Shown here one piece after another: positions 7,830 through 15,170 of a stretch of DNA of 64,000 bases (the stretch's first letter is position 1; each line of letters opens with the position of its first letter). Position numbers and translations under genes: made by a program. Location: positions 1 through 64,000 of the forward strand of contig NZ_JABAIK010000013.1 in NCBI RefSeq assembly GCF_012641465.1, given 5' to 3'. Below the pieces are notes generated by a model that searched no databases, was not told the origin of the DNA, and was given only the letters and a program-made list of their open reading frames with translations. The DNA comes from Vibrio agarilyticus. GTDB taxonomy: Bacteria > Pseudomonadota > Gammaproteobacteria > Enterobacterales > Vibrionaceae.

Positions 7830-9293
7830 CTATCGAAATTTGGGGTATTTTCCAGCGAACAAACCATCAGGGTCGATATCGTCAAACCCCGTTTCCATGA
7901 TTTCTTTCCAACTCAGTTCGACATCTTGCCGAAATATCGCGTGCTCTTGCCTATCTAGGCGGGTCATTGCTTCTTCACACGCTTCTGTGACATCTCGAAT
8001 GCCCGGTTGGGTGTAGACCGATTGCGACAGAAGTGAAGCATGATGAAGTGCCTTTTTGATCAGCAACGGGTCAACTTTCGCATTCGATAATCGGCGCCCA
8101 TAAGCGTGACGATGGGCATGTGGCGTTCGACCTGTGGGTTTAGAAACGGTTTGCTTTATCCGTGCCATCGCCGCTTTATAACTTTGATTAAACGCGTTCA
8201 GCGTCAGTGACTGGCCTAACTGATATTTTGAAAAGCTAACGAATGCGTACGGGTGCATTCGCTCAAGTGGAAGTAAGTACAGCAAATATTGCCGCCACAA
8301 CTTTGCAAACAGCTCACCGTAATAAGCGGGGAACCAATGAAGATGAATAAAATTATCGCTGTCATCGACTACTCTGGTTTTCCAGCCAATTCGCGCCGTG
8401 CCTGTTAGCTTATTGCGTGGTTTAAGATGATATTTCTCAGCTAAATACGCCGCTCTCGTTGTTTGTCGCTTTCGACCTCGCCAATTGTTTGGTGCTTTCC
8501 CATCTTCTGGGTGATAAAGCCTGACAATCACGCTATTGCTGTTTTCAGGATCATAAAAAACATCATCAACCCACAAATGCAGCGCATCACTTTCTCTCAC
8601 GCCAGCCCCGTGCATCAATAACAAAATCAATTGATCCCGCACGGCCACCCGCACATCTCTTGCAGAGCCAATACCATCGATAAAGAAAGACTTAAATAAG
8701 TTTTCAGGAAAAGAAATGGCGTCACCGTCAACTTTCAGTACATCTTGTTTTCCGCGCACTTTTCTGACTTTTTTGAGCATTTCTGTCAGTGCATTATTTT
8801 TGATGTGGCCAAGAAAATTGTGCTGATTTCTTTTAAACCAAGCGGCGTAATTTAGACGTTCTTGATGACTTGTGGCTTGCTCAAATGGGTTAATGCTTTG
8901 GTTTTGATTGTTGAGCACCAACCAATCTGTCAAACCGTTCAATGATGAAAGAAGCTGATTTACGTTAGAAACCGAACGTGGCAACCAGTAAAGTTGTGAC
9001 GGATCACTTCCATCCTTACCAATGGTTCCTGTCGATAGCTTTTGGACAAACGAGAGAAATAATTTACTGGGTTCTGAAAACAGTCCTTTGTTCGCTTCCA
9101 TATACTCAAGAAGCAACTGACAGGAGAACACGACGCGGTTCATCCAAGGAAGACTATTGCGATGAGATTGACTGAGGACGTAATCGAGCAGAGGTTCGAA
9201 CACCCCTTGATGTGTCAATAAGACGGGAACTTCAAGAACGGCGCCTGAATGATCCGTTTTGATTTGAGCAGTGACTTTTACGATCCCAACCAT
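7830..9293 (-). CDS. gmtY: Gamma-mobile-trio recombinase GmtY (tyrosine recombinase)
   Basis: First gene of the trio, 487 residues. The C-terminal half holds the tyrosine recombinase residues: box I Arg in LLMHGAGVRESDALHLWVDD, the H-x-x-R box in TPHAHRHAYGRRLS near 388-400, and ALHHASLLSQSVYTQ with the nucleophile Tyr near 426. The N-terminal half would be the arm-binding or core-binding part. It starts 161 bases from the end of ffs and faces away from it, the usual position of an integrase beside its attachment site. A perfect 10-bp inverted repeat covers its start codon and ribosome-binding region, suggesting control of its expression. The GmtY name rests on order, size and neighbours. Confidence 0.85.
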   Translation of the reverse strand: MVGIVKVTAQIKTDHSGAVLEVPVLLTHQGVFEPLLDYVLSQSHRNSLPWMNRVVFSCQLLLEYMEANKGLFSEPSKLFLSFVQKLSTGTIGKDGSDPSQLYWLPRSVSNVNQLLSSLNGLTDWLVLNNQNQSINPFEQATSHQERLNYAAWFKRNQHNFLGHIKNNALTEMLKKVRKVRGKQDVLKVDGDAISFPENLFKSFFIDGIGSARDVRVAVRDQLILLLMHGAGVRESDALHLWVDDVFYDPENSNSVIVRLYHPEDGKAPNNWRGRKRQTTRAAYLAEKYHLKPRNKLTGTARIGWKTRVVDDSDNFIHLHWFPAYYGELFAKLWRQYLLYLLPLERMHPYAFVSFSKYQLGQSLTLNAFNQSYKAAMARIKQTVSKPTGRTPHAHRHAYGRRLSNAKVDPLLIKKALHHASLLSQSVYTQPGIRDVTEACEEAMTRLDRQEHAIFRQDVELSWKEIMETGFDDIDPDGLFAGKYPKFR

Positions 9294-9329
9294 AAACCTA
9301 CTTTGAATAAATCGGTTTTAGTAGGTTTA
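9293..9329. promoter_or_regulatory. 10-bp inverted repeat over the gmtY start
   Basis: TAAACCTACT (9293-9302) and AGTAGGTTTA (9320-9329) are exact inverted copies. In gmtY mRNA the second arm contains AGTAGG, the only Shine-Dalgarno-like sequence, and ends in the start codon. Folding would hide the start; in DNA the same repeat could be a recombinase or repressor site. A further CTACTATAAA lies at 9339-9348. Confidence 0.55.
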
Positions 9330-9354
9330 GTACAGTGACTACTATAAATCTAAT

Positions 9355-9391
9355 AAAAAAGCCAGAGTAAGAAACTAATCTTACTCTGGCT
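9355..9391 (-). terminator. Rho-independent terminator between ffs and gmtY
   Basis: A perfect 12-bp stem (9380-9391 with 9360-9371) with an 8-base loop is followed on the minus strand by a run of six T. It would stop read-through from ffs into the island. Confidence 0.8.
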
Positions 9392-9454
9392 CAGAGCCGA
9401 TTCTAGTATATGTTTATCTGCTATAGATATAACATATATTGCAGGCTTCAAAAA

Positions 9455-9560
9455 GGGTGGGACCCCAGCCACATCCCGGCACACAAGTCACCCGCTGCGG
9501 CTGCTTCCTTCCGGACCTGACCGAGTTCACGAGCTATTGTTGCGAGAGGACCAGGGCCCC
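9455..9560 (-). ncRNA. ffs: 4.5S RNA (signal recognition particle RNA)
   Basis: The minus strand reads from GGGGCCCTGG through the invariant apical segment GGTCAGGTCCGGAAGGAAGC to CTGGGGTCCCACCC, the closing strand of the long SRP hairpin, and then TTTTT. This is the bacterial small SRP RNA that binds Ffh and brings nascent membrane proteins to FtsY. Order tesB-ybaY-atl-ffs matches Escherichia coli. Its 3' side adjoins the recombinase trio. End positions are set from the outer stem and may differ by a few bases. Confidence 0.95.
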
Positions 9561-9597
9561 ATAATTCTGGGGTTAAGGCGTCGCTTAATGTGGGGTG

Positions 9598-9626
9598 ATT
9601 ATCCTGTATGGTTGGCTCAATTGCAA
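9598..9626 (-). promoter_or_regulatory. Sigma-70 promoter of ffs
   Basis: TTGCAA at 9626-9621 and GATAAT at 9603-9598 are separated by 17 bases, both near consensus. Transcription would begin about 30 bases before the mature RNA, consistent with 5' processing of the precursor. Confidence 0.65.
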
Positions 9627-9674
9627 GGCCATCCTTCTGAATTAACGTAAAATCCCGTTTAACTGGCGAGGGAA

Positions 9675-10421
9675 TCACCAATCGTCATCTTCGCACTCTT
9701 CCGTTGTGCGCAGCACATAGTCGGCCATCCACGCAGTGCCTAATAAACAAAGCCAAATCACAAACACAGGTTTAGGCACCTCTATGGCTTGGGTCAATTC
9801 AAGCGCTGCAAAGCTCACCGCAGGAAGTGACCACGCGAGTAAGTTGTCCCAATCGAAATCTTGACGAGCGTGCAGCGCTTGCCCCACCAGCAATAGTGCC
9901 ACAAGTGACAGCGCCATGAGCACGGCGATGGTATCGCCAGATATCCATAGTGGCACAAGCAATAATAAAGCAGGCCACTGCGGCTGACTTTGCATTTTCC
10001 AATCTCGCAACGCCCACCAAATCACACCAACCAAAAGCGCTTGTGTCACAGTAACCCAAGGTAATCCTGCCAATTTCCCCGCTTCTTGAGTGACAAATAG
10101 ACTGGCCAATAACGTCACAGCAATCACCCCGACCGTCGCCAATACTCCCCAATTACTGCGTTTAGAGCTGACCACCGAAAACATTGGACAAAGCATCCAT
10201 ATTGCTACCGACAACGAGAACGGCTGATAACTGAGGGTCCAACCAAACGCCACCAATGCCAAGGCAAAAATCATTGCTCGCAACTGCGTTACCGGCCATA
10301 GCCACAAGACTGGAATCGCGAACGCTGCCCAGTGAAATTGCTCGGAAAAATCAGCGCCAAACCGGGCGCAGAACATCACCAATAGTAAGGCGACGATAAA
10401 TTGTAGAGTGGAAAATAGCAT
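9675..10421 (-). CDS. Hypothetical multi-pass membrane protein
   Basis: This 248-residue protein is strongly hydrophobic, with about seven or eight likely membrane helices from residue 1 to 235 and an acidic C-terminal tail (EECEDDDW). I recognise no catalytic motif or transporter signature. The start is well supported by GGAGGG seven or so bases before ATG. It is divergent from atl and lies just upstream of the ffs promoter on the same strand. It could be a small permease or an anchor protein; function is unknown. Confidence 0.7.
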   Translation of the reverse strand: MLFSTLQFIVALLLVMFCARFGADFSEQFHWAAFAIPVLWLWPVTQLRAMIFALALVAFGWTLSYQPFSLSVAIWMLCPMFSVVSSKRSNWGVLATVGVIAVTLLASLFVTQEAGKLAGLPWVTVTQALLVGVIWWALRDWKMQSQPQWPALLLLVPLWISGDTIAVLMALSLVALLLVGQALHARQDFDWDNLLAWSLPAVSFAALELTQAIEVPKPVFVIWLCLLGTAWMADYVLRTTEECEDDDW

Positions 10422-10679
10422 GGTCCCTCCTTACCAACACAAAGGCATGTTGGTCCGCTCTGTTCGCCGGAAAAAGGATCGTGGGTAAGTGCGTAATGGG
10501 TTGGTGGTAGTGCGACCAGATACCCTATTCTCTGTCTAGACCGATAATGACACACTGCTGCAATTGCTACGGTTGAGTGTCACTGACATTGCGTCAAAAC
10601 GGCTTCCTTGAGAAAAACCTGCTTCTTCAATCAGAACAGGTATAATCGCCCCAAACAATCCTTTGGGCTTAAAGACAGT

Positions 10680-10982
10680 ATGGGATCATTTCAGCAGCAA
10701 ATCTTTGCGGTAATTCACCAAATTCCATGTGGACTCGTCACAACATATGGCGATGTCGCAAAATGGGCTGGATATCCCGGATATGCGCGCCAAGTTGGCT
10801 ATGCATTAAGCCAACTTCCTCGAGATACACAATTACCGTGGCATCGAGTGATTAATGCAAAGGGAGAGATTTCGATACAAGGAGAAAGTTTGGAACGCCA
10901 AAAACAAGCGCTGCGAGCAGAGGGAGTTGAGGTTTCCGATACTGGGAAAATTTCATTGAAACGCTTTCGTTGGCAGCCCTAA
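10680..10982 (+). CDS. atl: Alkyltransferase-like protein Atl (YbaZ)
   Basis: This 100-residue protein belongs to the O6-alkylguanine DNA alkyltransferase fold (GLVTTYGDVAKWAG, YARQVGYALSQLP). The active-site box reads PWHRVI, with Trp in place of the cysteine of true methyltransferases, so it cannot take alkyl groups. Atl proteins bind O6-alkylguanine, flip it out and hand the lesion to nucleotide excision repair. ATG 10680 matches the family length; a longer frame from 10608 would add an unlikely leader. Neighbours ybaY and tesB keep the Escherichia coli order. Confidence 0.9.
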   Translation: MGSFQQQIFAVIHQIPCGLVTTYGDVAKWAGYPGYARQVGYALSQLPRDTQLPWHRVINAKGEISIQGESLERQKQALRAEGVEVSDTGKISLKRFRWQP

Positions 10983-11008
10983 CGAGCTGCCTTTTACGCA
11001 AATTTAAC

Positions 11009-11455
11009 TTAGCGAACGCCGCGAAGCAGCACTTTGAGCCCTTCTGTTGGTGCGCCATTGTTAATGACTGGATAAGCCGCATCACTGGTAAAGCGCAACT
11101 CATCATCAACCCAAATTTGCACTCGAACTGAATAACGGGCCTGACTGTCTATTGCATCGGCCGCGTAAGCGAGATCAAACGCCAACGGCACTTGCTTTCC
11201 TTTGGTTGTCATTCGCTTTTGAGCAACGATGGTTGCCGCTTTATCTGCAATCGAAACATCTTCTAACGTCACCACCATTACCGCATGCTCAGGCAGTGCG
11301 ATACGCTCACGATAAAATGCTTCGCCGCTTAATGTATTCATGGTCACTCCGTGCACCACTTGTTCTGCTTGAGCATCAACCAATGGTGTAGATTGACAAC
11401 CAATCAAAGAAGCGCCAAGCGCTAAAGTTGCCAAAACGTGTACTGCTTTTTTCAT
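11009..11455 (-). CDS. YbaY family outer-membrane lipoprotein
   Basis: The 148-residue product starts with a lipoprotein signal (MKKAVHVLATLALGASLIGC) whose LIGC lipobox gives a mature N-terminal Cys20. The rest matches YbaY: repeated short beta strands with TMNTLSGEAFYRERIALP and MVVTLEDVSIAD, RYSVRVQIWVDDELRF and GLKVLLRGVR. YbaY proteins are small lipoproteins of beta-sandwich type, often with META/HslJ-like partners, role unclear. The start is ATG 11455, since the longer frame from 11503 would spoil the signal peptide. It lies convergent to atl, as in enteric bacteria. Confidence 0.85.
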   Translation of the reverse strand: MKKAVHVLATLALGASLIGCQSTPLVDAQAEQVVHGVTMNTLSGEAFYRERIALPEHAVMVVTLEDVSIADKAATIVAQKRMTTKGKQVPLAFDLAYAADAIDSQARYSVRVQIWVDDELRFTSDAAYPVINNGAPTEGLKVLLRGVR

Positions 11456-11818
11456 AACGCCTCTTAAACTTAATGTTAATTGACTCATTTTTGACCATAA
11501 CAAAGTCTGCTTGAACAGTATAAAACGGCAAGGGTGTTTTTGTCTGGGAACAGTTAGAGATTTAACACGAAATTGACTCGTGTTGAAAATTAGAAATGAC
11601 GCTATCTGAATGACTTAGGTATACTGTCGCCCTTTCGAAAGCGAATACCCTTCTAGAAAGACGTCATACTATACCTATAATCGGCTTAACATGACATCGC
11701 ATGACGCTAACAAGCAAACGGCACACCTGAGGACTTCGTTGATTGTCATTCCGTTAGTGAGCGCGCCAATGCATCTCTGGGTTCAGGTATGACAGCTAGA
11801 AACAACAAGGAATACACT
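11456..11818. other. Intergenic region between ybaY-like gene and tesB
   Basis: This 363-bp divergent spacer should hold both promoters. A TATACT box near 11619-11624 is a candidate -10 for tesB. No small gene or stable repeat was recognised. Confidence 0.35.
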
Positions 11819-12676
11819 ATGAGCAAACCTCTTGATCACCTACTCCATCTATTGCAATTAGAACGACTTGAACAAGAACTTTTTCGAGGAGAAAGTGAAA
11901 ATTTGGGGCTGCCTCAGGTTTATGGCGGGCAAGTGATTGGCCAAGCTTTATCGGCTGCGCGCTATACTGTCGACGATGCGCGCAGCGTACACTCTTTTCA
12001 CAGCTATTTCTTGCTGCCGGGCGATCCAGAAAAACCGATTATTTACGATGTTGAAACACTTCGTGATGGCCGCAGTTTCAGTACGCGCCGCGTCAAAGCG
12101 ATTCAAAATGGTCGCCCTATTTTCTATCTTACCGCCTCTTATCATGGTGAAACGCCGGGGTTTGATCATCAAAACACCATGCCAAACATTCCGGGGCCTG
12201 AAAATTTTGCCTCTGAAACCGAATTGGCTCAGAGCATTGCGCAATATCTGCCTGAGAAGCTGCGTCACACCTTTTGTAATGAAAGAGCGATTGAGACACG
12301 GCCAGTGGTGGTATCAAACCCGTTAAAACCTGAGAAAATCGAACCGAAACAATATTTGTGGATCCGCGCCAACGGTGAAGTACCAAACGATTTATTAATT
12401 CACCAGTATTTACTGGCTTATGCATCGGATTGGGGCTTTTTAACCACCGCACTGCAACCGCACGGCGTCTCTTTACTGACACCTAAATTTCAGGTTGCCA
12501 CCATCGACCACTCCATTTGGTTCCATCGCCCATTCAAAATGGACGAATGGTTGTTGTTTGCGATTGAAAGCCCAACGGCATCAAATTCAAGAGGATTGGT
12601 ACGCGGCGAGATCTACAATCAGCAAGGGCATCTTGTGGCAAGTGCGGTTCAAGAAGGCGTGATGCGTTTTACCTGA
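11819..12676 (+). CDS. tesB: Acyl-CoA thioesterase II
   Basis: TesB hydrolyses medium and long acyl-CoAs to free fatty acids and CoA in the cytoplasm. The 285-residue length matches the family, a double hot-dog fold: first half with [18 protein letters not shown] and [13 protein letters not shown], second half with [16 protein letters not shown] and [16 protein letters not shown]. The Asp of ASDWGFL, a Thr/Ser after it and the Gln of AVQEGVMR are the expected Asp-Thr-Gln active site. ATG 11819 follows AAGGA with 8 bases between; an earlier ATG at 11789 has no such site. Confidence 0.93.
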   Translation: MSKPLDHLLHLLQLERLEQELFRGESENLGLPQVYGGQVIGQALSAARYTVDDARSVHSFHSYFLLPGDPEKPIIYDVETLRDGRSFSTRRVKAIQNGRPIFYLTASYHGETPGFDHQNTMPNIPGPENFASETELAQSIAQYLPEKLRHTFCNERAIETRPVVVSNPLKPEKIEPKQYLWIRANGEVPNDLLIHQYLLAYASDWGFLTTALQPHGVSLLTPKFQVATIDHSIWFHRPFKMDEWLLFAIESPTASNSRGLVRGEIYNQQGHLVASAVQEGVMRFT

Positions 12677-12713
12677 AAAGAACCTGTTGCTTAACGATGC
12701 GTGCCATTATGGT

Positions 12714-12746
12714 TATACCCAAGTGACTTTTAGATACTTGGGTATA
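12714..12746. terminator. Inverted repeat between convergent tesB and the Lrp-type gene
   Basis: TATACCCAAGT (12714-12724) and ACTTGGGTATA (12736-12746) are perfect inverted copies. They are the same ends as the large palindromic repeat family in this window, brought together without the interior. It could act as a two-way terminator. Confidence 0.55.
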
Positions 12747-13217
12747 TCATTCTATCGGAAGTGCGGTGGTGTACTTTAATGGCTCCATGGCAAAGCTTGA
12801 CGTCACATTGGACAAACCATCAATGCTATTGACCAGCTTCTTATAGAAGGTATCAAAACGCTTCATGTCTTGAACCAAGACTTTCAGCATATAATCGTAT
12901 TCACCCGCCATACGATAAAACTCCATCACCTCAGGAAATTCAGTGACCGTCGCCACAAACTGGTGATACCAGGCCTGAGAATGATTGCTGGTTTTAATTT
13001 GGACAAACGCAGTAAACGATAGCCCCAGTTGTTCGGCATTGAGTAAAGCGACTCGCTTTTCGATAACGCCCGCTTCTTCGAGGCGCTTTAACCGTTTCCA
13101 ACAAGGCGTTGTGGTTAAGTTCACCAGCTCTGCTAACTCATTGAGAGACAAGGTGCCATCGGCCTGTAATCGCTGCAATAACTGCTTATCAATGGAATCG
13201 AGTTGCGACATTTTCAT
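12747..13217 (-). CDS. Lrp/AsnC family regulator, DecR/CyuR-like
   Basis: This 156-residue protein has an N-terminal winged helix-turn-helix ([39 protein letters not shown]) and a C-terminal ligand-binding RAM domain ([14 protein letters not shown]). The [13 protein letters not shown] recognition helix is that of the DecR/CyuR (YbaO) branch, which senses cysteine and activates cysteine breakdown. It is divergent from a cysteine desulfhydrase-like gene, and ybaO is also close to tesB in Escherichia coli. GGGAG lies 7 bases before ATG 13217. The assignment to this branch is strong from context but no binding site was proven. Confidence 0.8.
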   Translation of the reverse strand: MKMSQLDSIDKQLLQRLQADGTLSLNELAELVNLTTTPCWKRLKRLEEAGVIEKRVALLNAEQLGLSFTAFVQIKTSNHSQAWYHQFVATVTEFPEVMEFYRMAGEYDYMLKVLVQDMKRFDTFYKKLVNSIDGLSNVTSSFAMEPLKYTTALPIE

Positions 13218-13347
13218 TACCATTCTCCCAGATTGAAAAATAAGAGAAAAAATTTATCCAATTGAGCCAAAATAATGAAAAATTAGCAAAGTTTTTCTCA
13301 CGCTTCACAGGTAATTTTTGAACATTGCTTTCAAAAGAGATGTCACC

Positions 13348-14424
13348 ATGTGCAAGGATCATAATTGGATTAATACTGCTGTTCGCAAAATCGAAGCGGA
13401 CTTTCAACGCTCTGCCGATACTCATTTACTCAAGCTTGATTTGCCCGCTCTTGACGGCATTGACATCTACCTTAAAGACGAAAGTACGCACCCAACGGGC
13501 TCGCTTAAACATCGTTTAGCGCGTTCACTGTTTCTTTACGCGATTTGTAATGGCTGGATTGGACCTGAAACCACGGTCATTGAAGCGTCATCCGGCAGCA
13601 CTGCGGTATCTGAAGCCTACTTTGCTCGTTTACTTGGCCTGCCGTTTATTGCAGTAATGCCTAAAAATACCGCGAAGAAAAAAATCGAACAGATCGAATT
13701 TTATGGCGGTCGTGCTCACCTTGTTGACCACTCTGCGCAAATCTACGATGAATCGCGTCGTCTTGCGCAAGAGCTCAACGGTCACTATATGGATCAATTT
13801 ACTTACGCCGAGCGTGCAACCGATTGGCGTGGCAACAACAGCATCGCTAACGCGATCTTTTCGCAAATGAAGCTCGAGCCACATCCAGAGCCACAATGGA
13901 TTGTGATGAGTCCGGGCACCGGAGGCACCTCTGCAACCATTGGCCGCTATATTCGTTATCAGAAATTCAATACCAAATTGTGCGTCGCCGATCCTGAGAA
14001 CTCGGTCTTTTTTGACGCCTATCATACCAATGATCCGCATCTGACCTGTCAGCAAGGCAGCAAGATTGAAGGGATTGGACGTCCCCGTGTTGAGCCCAGT
14101 TTTATTGCTGGCGTCGTCGATGAAATGCGCAAGATCCCTGATGCGGCATCTGTAGCAACAGCCCATTGGCTTTCGGAACTTTTAGGACGCAAAGTCGGCG
14201 CCTCAACAGGAACGAATTTTTACGCCGTATTGCAACTGGCGTGTGAAATGAAAAGCCGTGGCGAAACGGGTTCGATTGTGACGTTACTGTGCGACAGTGG
14301 CGAGCGCTACCTTGATAGCTATTTTGATCCCAACTGGGTTGCTGAGAATATTGGCTCACTCACACCTTATCTCAATCAGTTGAAAGAGATTGAACAGCAC
14401 GGGTGCTCGGCGCCTATTTGTTAA
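13348..14424 (+). CDS. PLP-dependent cysteine synthase-fold enzyme, Cds1-type L-cysteine desulfhydrase
   Basis: This 358-residue protein has the fold type II PLP features: the Schiff-base lysine in [14 protein letters not shown], the phosphate/substrate loop [16 protein letters not shown], the glycine loop [15 protein letters not shown], and [16 protein letters not shown]. These match Cds1-like proteins, which split cysteine to pyruvate, ammonia and sulfide, rather than CysK, whose Asn-containing TSGNT loop is SSGST here. The divergent Lrp-type regulator supports cysteine detoxification. ATG 13348 is preceded by AGAGATG; a longer frame from 13318 is less likely. A run of 19-bp tandem repeats starts inside its last codons. 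Confidence 0.8.
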   Translation: MCKDHNWINTAVRKIEADFQRSADTHLLKLDLPALDGIDIYLKDESTHPTGSLKHRLARSLFLYAICNGWIGPETTVIEASSGSTAVSEAYFARLLGLPFIAVMPKNTAKKKIEQIEFYGGRAHLVDHSAQIYDESRRLAQELNGHYMDQFTYAERATDWRGNNSIANAIFSQMKLEPHPEPQWIVMSPGTGGTSATIGRYIRYQKFNTKLCVADPENSVFFDAYHTNDPHLTCQQGSKIEGIGRPRVEPSFIAGVVDEMRKIPDAASVATAHWLSELLGRKVGASTGTNFYAVLQLACEMKSRGETGSIVTLLCDSGERYLDSYFDPNWVAENIGSLTPYLNQLKEIEQHGCSAPIC

Positions 14425-14524
14425 CTGATGTTTATTTGTTAACTGACCGTCTATTGGCGAACTGATCGCCTGTTCGTTAACTCAGCGCCTGTTTGTTAAC
14501 TTGAGATCTATCGGTTAACCCGCC
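14412..14524 (+). repeat. Six-unit 19-bp degenerate tandem repeat at a gene end
   Basis: Units begin at 14412, 14430, 14449, 14468, 14487 and 14506 (one of 18 bases, five of 19), consensus GCCTATTTGTTAACTGATC. Five units keep the palindrome GTTAAC; the third reads GCGAAC. The first unit contains the stop codon TAA of the cysteine desulfhydrase-like gene (14422-14424), so the array seems to have grown from the gene's 3' end. Confidence 0.85.
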
Positions 14525-14541
14525 TTTATTTTGAGCTAATC

Positions 14542-14571
14542 CCCTTGGCGTTTTTATACTAACGCCAAGGG
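14542..14571. terminator. Hairpin between convergent genes
   Basis: CCCTTGGCGT (14542-14551) pairs exactly with ACGCCAAGGG (14562-14571) over a 10-base loop. There is no long T run after either arm, so it may be a weak or rho-assisted terminator for the genes on both sides. Confidence 0.5.
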
Positions 14572-14592
14572 AGCTGCAAAGTTAAAGAGATA

Positions 14593-14913
14593 CTAAGATT
14601 TGGCGTGCTTAGCTTGGTACGCCGCCATTTGCTCTGGCGTTGCTTCGAGCTGGTGCTCTGCTTTCCACGTATCGTAGCTCATTCCATATACGCGCTCACG
14701 CGCATCATCTAAGTCGAGATCCAACCCCAGCTCAACTGCCTCTGCCGCATACCATTTGCTAAAGCAGTTACGACAAAACCCTGCGAGGATCATAAGATCA
14801 ATGTTTTGCACATCTTTATTGTTATCCAAATGGGTTAACAATCGGCGAAAAGTCGCGGCGTCGAGTTTGTCTTGTTCTGCTTGAGATAGCTCTTGATACT
14901 TAAAGTTCGCCAT
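14593..14913 (-). CDS. DUF1244 family protein
   Basis: This 106-residue protein matches DUF1244 almost end to end: TFRRLLTHLDNNKDVQNIDLM, LAGFCRNCFSKWY with its paired cysteines, and RERVYGMSYDTWKAEHQ. Members are small helical cytoplasmic proteins of proteobacteria; the CRNC pair may bind metal but no function is established to my knowledge. It is transcribed alone and convergent to the cysteine desulfhydrase-like gene. Confidence 0.9.
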   Translation of the reverse strand: MANFKYQELSQAEQDKLDAATFRRLLTHLDNNKDVQNIDLMILAGFCRNCFSKWYAAEAVELGLDLDLDDARERVYGMSYDTWKAEHQLEATPEQMAAYQAKHAKS

Positions 14914-15002
14914 GATGGTCTCCTTACGCTTTTATCACCACTGATTGAATTAGCCCGTATGACTCTTTGGTAACGAGATGTCACGGACATATCCAATTAC
15001 TA

Positions 15003-15030
15003 TATACCCTTTCCACTTGAAGGTGCACCT
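15003..15030 (+). repeat. Solo end of the TATACCC repeat family
   Basis: TATACCCTTTCCACTTGAAG followed by GTGC matches the outer end of the intergenic repeat family (elements at 49357 and 62294 begin TATACCCGTCC.ACTTGA). No matching opposite end was seen nearby. Confidence 0.45.
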
Positions 15031-15170
15031 TGTCATATTTTCAGGCCCAAAACGTAAAAAACTCGCTCGGTTTAATAACACAATGTCATCAAACTCAAGC
15101 GAGCTTTAAAGTTCAACACAACGTCAGCTGAGTAGCCGCAGTGCTAAGTTGAATGTTTTAAGATAGTTAT

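Larger units (their letters stand above)
754..9329 (-). mobile_element. Gamma-mobile-trio island inserted next to ffs
   Basis: Six minus-strand genes (gmtY, gmtZ, gmtX, two HEPN-type genes, EndoU-like gene) form an accessory block. The right end lies between gmtY and the 3' end of ffs, since tesB-ybaY-atl-ffs on the other side keeps the order found in Escherichia coli. The left end is unresolved: it may be before or after the XRE gene, or outside the window. No direct repeat of the ffs end was found by eye, so coordinates are those of the gene block only. Confidence 0.75.

Noticed and set aside
9430-9460. A TATTGCA-like motif near the ffs end as an attachment site shared with 541-557 and 3100-3117
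   Set aside because: Only about seven bases agree and the rest differs, so the match is within chance for A+T-rich sequence.
9448-9681. A 77-codon open frame on the minus strand
   Set aside because: It covers the ffs RNA gene and its promoter. The RNA is certain, so the frame is chance.
14412-14524. CRISPR array
   Set aside because: Units are contiguous 18-19 bp repeats without unique spacers and no cas genes are near.
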